Shown piece after piece: positions 32,352 through 43,100 of a DNA stretch of 64,000 nucleotides. Positions within the stretch are counted from its first letter, which is position 1. Every line of letters starts with the position of its first letter. The notes below the pieces were generated by a model. That model did no database searches. It had not been told where the DNA came from and saw only the letters and a program-made list of their open reading frames with translations. Made by a program: the position numbers and the translations under genes. The DNA is from Ferruginibacter sp. (lineage in GTDB: Bacteria > Bacteroidota > Bacteroidia > Chitinophagales > Chitinophagaceae): NCBI GenBank assembly GCA_014379905.1, contig JACMKX010000172.1:1-64000 (forward strand). The letters run 5' to 3'.

Positions 32352-35186
32352 TCAATGCGCTGCCAGCCAGCTTTCTCCAAACCCTAATTCCGCATCCGTG
32401 GGAACATCATTAGGTAATTTCATCGCCGTTTGCATACAATGCAATATCAACGGTTTTATGCGCTCCAATTCGTCCTTGAGAACATCAAATACCAATTCAT
32501 CGTGCACCTGTAACAACATCTTACTCTTAAAGTGTTGTGCTTTTAACTCCCTGTCAATTTTAATCATTGCCAGTTTTATCATATCAGCGGCCGTTCCCTG
32601 GATGGGAGAGTTAATGGCATTTCGCTCTGCAAAACCACGTACTGTAAAGTTGGCGCTATTGATATCCCTTAACCAGCGCTTGCGCCCCATCAATGTTTCA
32701 ACATATCCATTTTCTTTTGCAAAGTTGATGGTATCATTCATGTACTGCTGAATATTTGGGAACTGCTTTTTGTAATTATCAATGATCTCTTTTGCTTCTG
32801 CACGTGGGATGCCCAGGTTTTCGGCAAGGCCAAATGCACCCTGTCCGTAAATGATACCAAAATTTACACTCTTGGCTTTATAACGCATTTCCTTGGTTAC
32901 TTCACTTTCTTCTACATTAAAAACTTTAGCAGCTGTTGCAGTATGAATATCTTTCCCCGTTGTAAAAGCTTCGCACATATTTATATCCGAGCTGATAGCA
33001 GCTACAATACGCAATTCTATCTGGGAGTAATCGGCAGAAACCAGGACATGATTTTCATCTCTGGGTACAAATGCTTTTCTTATTTCTCTTCCCTTATCGG
33101 TGCGGATAGGAATATTTTGCAGGTTGGGATTATTGCTGCTCAACCTCCCGGTTACGGCTACAGCCTGCGCATAACTCGTATGAATCCTCCCGGTTTTAGG
33201 ATTGATCAATTGCGGCAAAGCATCTACATAAGTGGACTTTAATTTGGTTAATTCCCGGAAGGTTAATATGTCATCGCAAATAGCGTGTTGATTTGCCAGC
33301 TTTAATAAAACATCTTCACCAGTTGCATATTGACCCGTCTTGGTTTTTTTTGCTTTTGGATCCAGTTTTAATTTTTCAAACAATACCTCACCCAACTGTT
33401 TGGGAGAAGCCAGGTTGAACCGAACGCCTGCTGCAGCATACACTTTTTCTTCTGCAGCTTTTGCATCTACGTCCAGCTCTTTGGAATAGGCATTTAAAAA
33501 ATCAAAATCTACTTTAATACCCTCAAACTCCATATCGGTCAACACTTTCACCAGGGGGTTCTCTACTTCATAAAATACTTTCTCTACTTCTTTTATTTTT
33601 AGTTGGGGAAGAAAAATATTTTTAAGCTGCAGCGTTACGTCCGCATCTTCTACCGCATATTCTTTTGCCCGTTCAATTTCCACGTCACGCATGGTTCCCT
33701 GGCTTTTTCCTTTTTTACCAATGAGTTCTTCAATGTGAATAGGTTCGTAGCCAAGGTATTTTGCACTCAACAGGTCCATACTTCTTTTACCCTCGGGCTC
33801 TATAACATAGTGTGCCAGCATCGTATCAAAGGTATTTCCTTTTAATACCGTGTTGTACCATTTCAATACCAGCAGGTCGTATTTCAAATTTTGCCCTATC
33901 CAGGTTTTGTGCTCATCATCAAACAATGGTTTGCATTGCAGCAAAATGGCGTCAGTTGCGGCCCTGTCTGCAGGGCAGGGAATATAATAACCTTCACCGG
34001 GAATAACCGAAAAACTCAGGCCTACCAGGTCGGCCAGGTTTGCATCTATATTGGTTGTTTCTGTATCAAAACAAATTTCTGTGTAGTCTTTCAGTTTATT
34101 CAAAAGATCAGCAATTGCTTCCGGGGTATCTGCCAGTATATAATGGTGAGGCGTATTGTTGATATTTTTATCTGCCACGGTGTAGGCAGTTTCATCTTCT
34201 ACAGTTACTTGCACCACTGTAGTTTTTTTATCGGTTACCGCAACAGGCTGACCAAATAAATCCAGCTGACCGCTGTCGGTGGTCTGTGGTCCGTTGTCGG
34301 TCGTCCCCCCTAAATCTTCTCCTAATATTCTTTTACCGGCAGTTTTAAATTCCAGTTCTGTAAATATTTCTCTCAACACATCTTTGTTCCATTCTTTCAA
34401 AGCAAAATTTTCTTCATGAAATTCCACGGGTACATCAACAATAATTGTGGCGAGTTTTTTACTCATAATGGCGAGTTCTTTGCCGTTTCTTATTTTTTCA
34501 CCCAGTGAGCCCTTTATAGTATCGGCATGCTGTAAGATATTTTCAAGTGATCCATATTCCTTTAATAACTTTGCTGCCGTTTTTTCTCCCACACCCGGAA
34601 TCCCGGGAATATTATCTACCGCGTCGCCCATAAGTCCCAGTACATCTATAACCTGGTTTACGTTCTCAATATCCCACTTGGCACACACTTCCTTTGGTCC
34701 CATTATCTCAAGCGTACCGCCCTGGTAAGGTGGTTTATATATATTGATATGTTCTGAAACCAACTGCCCGTAATCCTTATCGGGTGTAACCATATATACT
34801 TCGTAACCGGCTTTTTCTGCCTGCTTGGCCAAAGCACCGATAACGTCATCTGCTTCATAGCCATCTTTTTCGATGCAGGGAATATTGAATCCGGTAATCA
34901 TTCTTTTAATATCAGGAATAGCTCCCCTTATATCTTCAGGTGTTTCCTGGCGGTTGGCCTTATAATCCGCAAAATCAGTATGCCTTTCTGTAGGAGCACT
35001 GGTATCAAAACAAACAGCCATATGAGTAGGCTTTTGATTATTGATAAGATCGATCAACGTATTTAAAAAACCAAACTGTGCATTTGTGTTTTTGCCTTTG
35101 GTGGTAATGCGTGGGCTGCGAATAAGTGAATAATATGCCCGGAATATAAGGGCATAAGCATCTAAGAGGAATAATTTTTTTTGCAT
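32352..35186 (-). CDS. polA: DNA polymerase I
   Basis: The 944-residue enzyme has all three domains. The 5'-nuclease domain covers residues 1-290 (DAYALIFRAYYS, GYEADDVIGALA, GVGEKTAAKLL). The 3'-5' exonuclease keeps its acidic residues (ICFDTETTNIDA; WIGQNLKYDLLVL; YAVEDADVTLQL), so proofreading is expected. The polymerase has motif A (SADYSQIELRIVA), motif B (KSVNFGIIYGQGAFGLA) and motif C (LLQVHDELVFDV). Its role is Okazaki-fragment processing and repair synthesis. The linker after the 5'-nuclease domain (about residues 293-308) reads GGTTDNGPQTTDSGQ and is encoded by degenerate 7-base repeats, an unusual insertion. Confidence 0.97.
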   Translation of the reverse strand: MQKKLFLLDAYALIFRAYYSLIRSPRITTKGKNTNAQFGFLNTLIDLINNQKPTHMAVCFDTSAPTERHTDFADYKANRQETPEDIRGAIPDIKRMITGFNIPCIEKDGYEADDVIGALAKQAEKAGYEVYMVTPDKDYGQLVSEHINIYKPPYQGGTLEIMGPKEVCAKWDIENVNQVIDVLGLMGDAVDNIPGIPGVGEKTAAKLLKEYGSLENILQHADTIKGSLGEKIRNGKELAIMSKKLATIIVDVPVEFHEENFALKEWNKDVLREIFTELEFKTAGKRILGEDLGGTTDNGPQTTDSGQLDLFGQPVAVTDKKTTVVQVTVEDETAYTVADKNINNTPHHYILADTPEAIADLLNKLKDYTEICFDTETTNIDANLADLVGLSFSVIPGEGYYIPCPADRAATDAILLQCKPLFDDEHKTWIGQNLKYDLLVLKWYNTVLKGNTFDTMLAHYVIEPEGKRSMDLLSAKYLGYEPIHIEELIGKKGKSQGTMRDVEIERAKEYAVEDADVTLQLKNIFLPQLKIKEVEKVFYEVENPLVKVLTDMEFEGIKVDFDFLNAYSKELDVDAKAAEEKVYAAAGVRFNLASPKQLGEVLFEKLKLDPKAKKTKTGQYATGEDVLLKLANQHAICDDILTFRELTKLKSTYVDALPQLINPKTGRIHTSYAQAVAVTGRLSSNNPNLQNIPIRTDKGREIRKAFVPRDENHVLVSADYSQIELRIVAAISSDINMCEAFTTGKDIHTATAAKVFNVEESEVTKEMRYKAKSVNFGIIYGQGAFGLAENLGIPRAEAKEIIDNYKKQFPNIQQYMNDTINFAKENGYVETLMGRKRWLRDINSANFTVRGFAERNAINSPIQGTAADMIKLAMIKIDRELKAQHFKSKMLLQVHDELVFDVLKDELERIKPLILHCMQTAMKLPNDVPTDAELGFGESWLAAH
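34275..34305. repeat. Degenerate 7-base repeat inside polA
   Basis: GTCGGTG, GTCTGTG, GTCCGTT, GTCGGTC and GTC follow each other without gaps, a four-unit heptamer array with the consensus GTCNGTN. It is read in frame in polA as the flexible linker between the 5'-nuclease and exonuclease domains. Confidence 0.75.
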
Positions 35187-35404
35187 GCTACAAATGTAAT
35201 TTTTTTGCCGTTACAATAGGAAGGCGATATCACCTTAAGAGTTCGGCAAGCATTTTGAATATAAGCAATTATTAAAATACTTTTTTCTTCTACCCTTCCG
35301 AACGCTATTTTTTCCAATATCCGAGACTTATTATAATCTGTCGCAGAAATCTACCAGCTTTTAGGTTGCCGCCTATTTTATTAATGTGTTCAAACCAACC
35401 ACGC

Positions 35405-38400
35405 ATGAAGAATAGTTTCACTATCCTCCTATCTATCCTATTGTCTGTTGCCGCCGGTGCTCAAACGCAAACGCCGGTTTACCTTTCGCAAACTATTACC
35501 AATGCTGGTAGTAATGGATTTTACAGGTACCTGCCCGCAGATTATGCAACCAGTACTAAAAGTTATCCCCTCATTATTTGGGTACATGGCGCCGGCCAGC
35601 TGGGCCAGGGCAATGCAGCAGACCTGCCCAAAGTGTTGGAATGGGGTTTACCAAAGATCATCAGCGAAGGTGGATTTCCGTCCAGCTTCACCGTTGACGG
35701 AACCGGGCATTCTTTTATTGTAATATCGCCTCAGTTCACGGGCTGGCCTTCTGGTGTAAATGTGGGCGCCATGATCAACTACGTTTCTAATAATTACAGG
35801 GTAGATGCCGAAAGGATTTACCTCATGGGCATTAGTGCAGGTGGCGGTGGCATATGGGATTATGCAAGCATGAGCGTAGCTAACAGCGACCGGGTGGCAG
35901 CGATGATTCCTTTTTGTGGAACATTGGCTCCCAATCAAACCCTGGCAGGAAGAATAGCAGCTTCTAAAATGCCCATATGGGCATTTCACAATACGAACGA
36001 CGGAACAGTACCGGTTGCCCATTCGAGAAACTGGGTAAATTATATTAATAGTTATATACCTGCTCCCAGCCCCGCAGCAAAACTTACAGAGTTTCCGGTG
36101 CAAAGTAACAATGCAGTAATTGCCCATGAATGCTGGAGCCTGGCAACATTACCCAGTTACAAACCTCAAGGCATAAATATTTATGAATGGCTGCTTCAAT
36201 ATAAAAGAAGAACTACTATTGTAAATGCAGCACCAGTTGCAAAGGCAGGCAATGATACTTCTGTAGTATTGCCTGCAACTGTAAACCTCAATGGTTATGC
36301 ATCCACGGATGCAGATGGAACAATAGCAATATATCGCTGGAGAAAAATCAGCGGCCCGGCCACCCACAGTTTCAGTGATTCCACAGCCGCCAATACGGTA
36401 CTGGGCAATTTATCTCCCGGTACTTACCAATTTGAATTAAGGGTTACCGATAATGGCGGGGCAACGGCCACCGATAATATCACTGTAAATGTTTATGCAG
36501 CATTTTCACCAGGTGCCATGCAAAGAGTTTTAATAGATGTGGGGGCAGGATCAACAACCGGTTCACCCACCAATGGTTTGTTCTGGAATAATATTACAGA
36601 TGCAAGAGCAGGCATCAGGGTTTCCAATGCAGTTACCACGGTAAATCTACCTTCGGGAATAAACGTGCAGGTGGTTAACAGGTTGGATGGCACTTATAGT
36701 ACTTCCTCCAATGGTATGGCAACGGGCAATACCACCGGTATTGTGGGTGATTACCCGGCAACGGCAACAACCGATCTCGCGCTCATACATTCCAGCGCTA
36801 CCAATGGCACCTGGCGTATTTATGGAATGAGCGCCTCAAAAGTTTATACTATCAAATTCTGGGGAAGCAGAACCAATACTACGGCACAACGAACTGCAGA
36901 AATAAAACGTGCAGATGAAACTACCTGGAAATCGTACAACGCTACCAACAATACCAATGTTAATAATGCCGCAGTGTTTATTATTTCCGGGCAAACAACC
37001 ATGGACTTTAATATCCGCACCAGGTCTGGCAGCGATTTTTCTGCTCTGGGCGTTATTGATATTAGTTTTGGTGATGAAGGCCCGGGCGGGCCTGTTGATC
37101 CCCCGCCAAATATTGCACCCGTTGCCAATGCAGGGCCTGGTATAACTATTCAGCTACCGGCAGATTCTGTTTTATTAAACGGATGTGCATCTTCAGATCC
37201 GGAAGGCGCCGCTTTAAAATTTAAATGGTCAAAAATCAGTGGTCCGGCCGGTTTTCAAATTGTAAATGATACCCTTTGCCAGGTAAGGATAAGAGGATTA
37301 TTAGTGGGTACTTACCAGTTTGAACTGGCAGTAGCCGATACAGGAAATCTTGTTGCAAAAGATACCGTAGATATTGTAGTGCAGTCAGTAAATCAGCCGT
37401 GGCCGCCGGTATATCCGGCGCTCTGTAATGAACCTTATAAAATTGTGATATTGGGTTCATCTACCGCATACGGAACAGGCGCTTCACCCATTGATAGCAG
37501 CTGGGCAAGAAAGTTAGCGAGGTATATTACATTGCAAAATGCAGCTTCCACCATCGTTAATCTTGGATTGGGAGGATATAATTCTTACCATGTAATGCCA
37601 ACAGGAACCACTCCACCCACTAACAGGCCTTTCCCCGTAGATACTACGCATAACATTACAAAGGCATTGTCATTAAACCCTAAAGCAATCATTGTTAATC
37701 TTCCTTCCAATGATATTGCATTTGGTGTGCCTGTAGCTGAAGTGAAAGCTAATTTTGAAATATTGTTTGCAAAAGCAGATAGTGCAAAAGTGCCTGTGTG
37801 GTTTACTACAACACAGCCCCGTAATAATTTAAGTCCGTCAGAAAAAGCAATGCAGGTTGAACTAAAAAACTGGATACTGCAACGTTTTGGAAACAAAGCA
37901 GTGGATTTTTGGACAGGTATTGCTACTGCAACTGACAGTATCGCAACCCCCTATTCTGCAGGTGATGGAGTGCACGTAAACAATGCAGGGCATCACTTAT
38001 TTTTCAGGAGACTGGTCGATGAAAAAATATGGGACAGCATTTGCCTGCGAAAAAATGCAGCGCCCGTGGCAGCAGCAGGAAATGATGTTGCTATAACAGG
38101 CACATCGGCAAATATTCAATTAAACGGCAACGGATCCTACGATCCGGAAGGCGCTACATTGACATATAGCTGGACAATCATCTCCGGCGGAACGGGCGGG
38201 TCATTTAATAATAATGCTATTGTAAATCCTGTTTTTAATTCAGGTACTACCGGCCAATACAGTATTGTATTAAGTGTAACAGACAATAATCAATTATCCG
38301 CTACTGATACCCTGGTTATTGGAATTTCCGAACCAAATATTTTACCCCTTGCCAATGCGGGCCTGGATAGGCTGGTTCACCTGCCACCCAATACAACTAC

Positions 38401-39730
38401 CTTAAACGGCAGTGGGTCTTTTGATGCGGATGGAACCATTGTTTCTTATAAATGGCGAAAATTTTCCGGTCCGTCCATGTTATTTTCCAATGATGCCGTT
38501 GCCAATCCTTCTGTCAATTCATTAACTTATGGAGTTTATTCTTTTGAATTGCTGGTAACCGACAACAAAGGCGCCATCGCAAAAGACACCATGGTATTAA
38601 CAGTGAATAATCCACCCGTTGCAAATGCAGGTGCCAATGGCAGCATTACTTTACCCACCAATAGCGTGGTATTAAATGGAAGCGCTTCCACAGATGTAGA
38701 CGGATCCATCAGCTCCTACAGCTGGAGTAAAATAAGCGGAGGAGAGGCCACGATAAGCACAGCATCATCTGCACAAACACAAGGTAGTTTTTCCGCCGCC
38801 GGGGCTTATCGATTCGAACTAACGGTTACGGATAATCGTGGAAGTTCAACAAAAGACACTGTTGACATAACCGTATTGCCGGCAGCTGGTGTAATATCCA
38901 AAACTTTCAGGGTAAATATTTTTGGTGGCACTAATCCTTATAATAATGCGCAATGGAATAACTGGAACGTTGTAAGTTCATTAACCAGTGCTAAATTTAA
39001 CTATGACGATGGTACAGCCAGTAATGTTAATGCCGCACTTACTGCTTACGGGTTGATTGCAGATAACGGTGCTAACTACGCAGCAGCAGCTGCCGCTTCC
39101 CCTCCTGCCATACTACGCTATGCTTCTGCCAATACAAGTTATCGTACCCTTACTTTTAGCGGTATGAGCAATACAAAAACCTATAACCTGGAATTTTATG
39201 GCAGCAGGGCAAATATCGGTAACAGTTCTATATTCCAGGTAGGGAACAGGTACGATACTATTTCTACAGACAACAACCTGAACGATGTTGCCAGGTTTAC
39301 CAATGTGGTACCGGATAACAACGGGAGAATCGTAGTTACCATTAGCCGGATAGGAACGTGGAATTACTTATCAGGTTTTGTTGTAACAGAAAATTCCCTC
39401 GCTTCTTTTGCAAGAACTACTTACACCGGCAATGAAACAGCAGCAGCAATTATTCCGCAGGAAACAGCACCTGCCGCAAATGATATATTCTCTGTTCATC
39501 CCAATCCGGCAACCAATTTTGTTTATATAAATATCCCCCAACCTGTTGCAGGATCCTATAAAGTAATTGTAGTTAATATGAACGGTAAAATAGTATTACA
39601 GAAAACCGGAGTAAAAAACTATGCTGTTTATATAGATAGGATTGATGTCAGCCATTTACCTAAAGGAATGTATTCGCTCAAATTATCTTACAGCAACAAA
39701 ACTGAAAGCATAAACGTAGTTAAATTATAG
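35405..39730 (+). CDS. Giant T9SS-exported multidomain esterase/SGNH-hydrolase protein
   Basis: The 1441-residue protein starts at ATG 35405 with signal MKNSFTILLSILLSVAAGAQ. Residues 25-265 are an alpha/beta hydrolase (prolyl-oligopeptidase/PHB-depolymerase-like): Ser144 in MGISAGGGG, Asp in NDGTVP, His in NNAVIAHECW. PKD/Ig-like modules begin near 274, 568, 883, 977 and 1069. An SGNH/GDSL hydrolase lies at about 676-860 (VILGSSTAYGTG; DGVHVNNAGHH). Two copies of an unrecognised domain lie near 370-560 and 1165-1332 (FRVNIFGGTNP...WNNWN). The T9SS sorting domain is at 1362-1441 (FSVHPNPATNFVYI). It is a secreted, probably polysaccharide-acting enzyme (for example deacetylation), substrate unknown. 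A terminator follows. Confidence 0.88.
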   Translation: MKNSFTILLSILLSVAAGAQTQTPVYLSQTITNAGSNGFYRYLPADYATSTKSYPLIIWVHGAGQLGQGNAADLPKVLEWGLPKIISEGGFPSSFTVDGTGHSFIVISPQFTGWPSGVNVGAMINYVSNNYRVDAERIYLMGISAGGGGIWDYASMSVANSDRVAAMIPFCGTLAPNQTLAGRIAASKMPIWAFHNTNDGTVPVAHSRNWVNYINSYIPAPSPAAKLTEFPVQSNNAVIAHECWSLATLPSYKPQGINIYEWLLQYKRRTTIVNAAPVAKAGNDTSVVLPATVNLNGYASTDADGTIAIYRWRKISGPATHSFSDSTAANTVLGNLSPGTYQFELRVTDNGGATATDNITVNVYAAFSPGAMQRVLIDVGAGSTTGSPTNGLFWNNITDARAGIRVSNAVTTVNLPSGINVQVVNRLDGTYSTSSNGMATGNTTGIVGDYPATATTDLALIHSSATNGTWRIYGMSASKVYTIKFWGSRTNTTAQRTAEIKRADETTWKSYNATNNTNVNNAAVFIISGQTTMDFNIRTRSGSDFSALGVIDISFGDEGPGGPVDPPPNIAPVANAGPGITIQLPADSVLLNGCASSDPEGAALKFKWSKISGPAGFQIVNDTLCQVRIRGLLVGTYQFELAVADTGNLVAKDTVDIVVQSVNQPWPPVYPALCNEPYKIVILGSSTAYGTGASPIDSSWARKLARYITLQNAASTIVNLGLGGYNSYHVMPTGTTPPTNRPFPVDTTHNITKALSLNPKAIIVNLPSNDIAFGVPVAEVKANFEILFAKADSAKVPVWFTTTQPRNNLSPSEKAMQVELKNWILQRFGNKAVDFWTGIATATDSIATPYSAGDGVHVNNAGHHLFFRRLVDEKIWDSICLRKNAAPVAAAGNDVAITGTSANIQLNGNGSYDPEGATLTYSWTIISGGTGGSFNNNAIVNPVFNSGTTGQYSIVLSVTDNNQLSATDTLVIGISEPNILPLANAGLDRLVHLPPNTTTLNGSGSFDADGTIVSYKWRKFSGPSMLFSNDAVANPSVNSLTYGVYSFELLVTDNKGAIAKDTMVLTVNNPPVANAGANGSITLPTNSVVLNGSASTDVDGSISSYSWSKISGGEATISTASSAQTQGSFSAAGAYRFELTVTDNRGSSTKDTVDITVLPAAGVISKTFRVNIFGGTNPYNNAQWNNWNVVSSLTSAKFNYDDGTASNVNAALTAYGLIADNGANYAAAAAASPPAILRYASANTSYRTLTFSGMSNTKTYNLEFYGSRANIGNSSIFQVGNRYDTISTDNNLNDVARFTNVVPDNNGRIVVTISRIGTWNYLSGFVVTENSLASFARTTYTGNETAAAIIPQETAPAANDIFSVHPNPATNFVYINIPQPVAGSYKVIVVNMNGKIVLQKTGVKNYAVYIDRIDVSHLPKGMYSLKLSYSNKTESINVVKL

Positions 39731-40164
39731 TTTGTTATCAATTGTAGTAAAGTGTTAGCGGCTCCTAAAGGAACCTTTAACACTTTTTTTTATTGTAATA
39801 TATTTTAAAATATAATTTTTTGTAACAGTCAATTTAACGGTTAAGTGTAGACGAAAATCTGTTAGATAATTGTTATTGTAAAATTTGTGTTATACGTAAT
39901 ATGTTTATAATAAACTTCTATTTTGTAGAATAAGGATACATTAAAAATTTGCATTCTTTATAATCAGCAATGGCATAAAATAAATTTTATATTCTATTTT
40001 TTTTACAAACAAATATTACGTCATGTGTACTTTAAATTATACTACAAGAGATGCATTTCAGCGGCTACATTTTTGTTTACTATAATATCTTCTCTTTGTG
40101 CTCAATCTGACTTACCATCAGGGCAACACCTAACTCACAGATCTAATATCTAAAAAGCTAATCA
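39731..40164. other. AT-rich intergenic region between the two giant genes
   Basis: After the terminator at 39749-39791 the sequence is strongly AT-rich up to about 40070, with no coding frames, and then has mixed leader DNA before the next ATG. It should contain the promoter of the second giant gene. I see no reliable TAnnTTTG match. Confidence 0.5.
39749..39791 (+). terminator. Rho-independent terminator after the first giant gene
   Basis: AAAGTGTTA pairs with TAACACTTT around a GC-containing loop, followed by a T-run (TTTTTTTT, ending near 39791). It begins 19 bases after the stop codon. Confidence 0.88.
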
Positions 40165-43100
40165 ATGAAAAACCTGACCAGGAAGGCCTGTGCACTTCTA
40201 TGTGCGCTCACATGTTTCTTATTCTCAAATGTTGTTTACAGCCAGCAATCGCTTACACAGATCAATGGATGGAATGCTTACGTTCACCTGCCGGCCAATT
40301 ACAGCAGCACTACTACCAGTTATCCAACTATTGTATTTTTCCCGGGTTTGGGAGAAGTGGGAACAAATGCTGCGGCATTGATCTCTAATGGTCCGGGTGC
40401 CTACATAGCACAAGGCTGGAACGGTAATGTGTCAGTAAATGGCAATACGGTTGAATTCATTGTTATCAGTATTCAGCCTCCTTCTGCTTACCCGGGCGAA
40501 ACATCAATCAACGATAAAATACAAAAGATAAAATCGCTTTACAGGGTTGACAATAATAAATTGTACCTCACTGGTCTTTCTCATGGTGGCTGGTGTAGCA
40601 ATACATTTGTTACCGGCGATGCTTATGGCGGACCTTATAATTATGCATCGCAGGTTGCTGCGGTGGTAGAAGTTCAAGGGGTGATACCCGATGATAACGC
40701 ACCTTATCCTAATCTCTTTGATAATTTCGCCAACTCCGGTGGAAGGTTACTGGGTTTTGAACAGGCATATGATAACCGTGGCATGCCTACGAGGATCAAT
40801 CGTATGAATGCAACAAAACCTAATTCTGGTATTTATGTACAAACAAGTTTTGGTGGTGGTGGTCACTGCTGCTGGAACCAGTTTTATGGTGGCCAGGGAG
40901 TACAACCAGGTAATTTTATGCTGGATGGTATAAACCAGAATTTATACCAATGGCTTGCACGCCAATCAAGAGGTACTGCAATTCCACCTCCGCCTGCTAA
41001 CCAGGCACCTGCTGCCAATGCCGGGGCAGATAGATCAATTACTTTACCTGCTTCTTCTTTAACATTGAGTGGAAGTGGAACAGATGCAGACGGAACGATT
41101 ACAGCTTATCAATGGACAAAAATTTCCGGTACAGGCGGAACTATTGTTAGCTCCAACAGTGCTTCAACAAATATTACAGGTTTAACGCAGGGTTCTTATA
41201 CATTCCAGTTAAAGGTTACAGATAATACCGGCGCTGTTGCAACGGATAATATTGTTGTAATAGTAAATGCAGCAGCCAACGCTGCGCCAACTGCTAATGC
41301 CGGTGCTGACCAAACAATGGCTTTACCTGCCAATTTTTTAACTTGGGCTGGTACGGGTGCAGATCCTGACGGCTCTATTGCATCCTATCAATGGACAAAA
41401 GTTTCCGGAACCGGGGGAACACTTACTTCAGCAGGCGCCTCTATATCTATTGCGGGTTTAACGCAGGGTTCTTATACCTACCAGTTAAAAGTAACAGACA
41501 ATGCTGGTGCTATTGCAACCGATAACATTCTTATTACCGTAAATGCCGCTGCGCAAGCACCACCAGCACCGGTTACATGCAACAACAATGTACCCGTGGT
41601 ACATATGCTTACACAAACGGGTCCTGGCGAAATTTACAGGCCCAATGGCAGTGCATGGAAAGGTGGCGACACCGTTAAAATAACCGGAACATCTTACTCA
41701 GTAATTGAATTTAATAACATAGCAGGTGATCCTTGCAGGCCGATCGTTATTATGCCGCTTACCAGGGTAACAACTCCTGTATTTAGAATAAAAGGCAATA
41801 GCCGTTATTTAAAAATATGGGGTGGTAACACACAGTATGGTATTAAGGTAAATGGTGGTCCAATGGCTATTACGAGCGCTCATCATATTGAAGTGGATAA
41901 TGTAGAAGCTACAGGTGGCAGTACAGGCGTGTATTGCAAACAAGATGTGGTGTATGCAGATCCAATGACATGGAACCCCAATTACCGCATGACCAAATTA
42001 ACTTTCAAAAACATGTGGATACATGATATTGACGGCGAAGGAATGTATGTGGGTATTACGCAACCAAGCGGGCTAACGGTTAGGAGTACATGGAGTGGTT
42101 TGGATACCGTAATCGTGCCAATACGCCTGGACAGTGTTGAAATAAGTAACAATATAGTGGAGCGTTGCACATGGGATGCGATCCAATTATCAAATGCAAG
42201 GTATGGCAATAAAATATTTGGCAATACCGTAAGAGATTATGGCACCATCAACATGAGCAGCCAGCAGGCAGGTATCATTTTAGGTGGTAATACAAATGGC
42301 GATATTTATAACAACACTATTACAAGGGGAACTGGTAATGGTATTGAAGCTTTTGGTTTTGGTGTGATCAATATCTATGGAAATACACTGGATAGCTGTG
42401 GCTACGATGGAAGAACCAATGCCAACGGAACACAGGGTCAGCAACCGATTTATGCCAGCGATTTTTTAAATGGCGTGGAAATAAATCCAAAGCAAACGAT
42501 CAATGTATATGGCAATGCAGTAAATCGTCCTTTAAATTCAGGAGGTATATTTATTGCTGGTTATTATAATAACTCTTTCCCGTCAACAGCGTATAATAAT
42601 ACATTCTGTATTCCTAATGCGCCGGCCAACTGGCAAAATACTTACCTCAAATTGAATGTTGCAGGAAGTACAAACACCAATAATACACTTTCCTGCTCAG
42701 GAACTACCCCTCCGGCTAATACGCCTCCAACGGCCAATGCAGGTGCAGATGTAACTATTACAATGCCCGTAACAAGCGTTACTTTAAGTGGCGGCGGTAC
42801 AGATATCGGGGGTAGTATAACTGCTTACAGCTGGACAAAAATTTCTGGTGCTACGGCTACTATTGCTGCTGCAACAAGTGCATCTACTTTGGTAAATGGT
42901 TTGGTACAGGGAGTGTATAAATTCGAGTTGAGGGTAACGGACAATGGTGGCCTTACGGCAAAAGATACAATGCAGGTTACTGTAAATGCGGCGGGTGTTA
43001 CTTTGTTGCCGGCGGTTAACCCGGCCAATACGGTAAACGGCCTGGATTATAAATATTATGAAGGTAGCTGGAGCGTGTTACCGGCCTTTGCATCCCTTAC

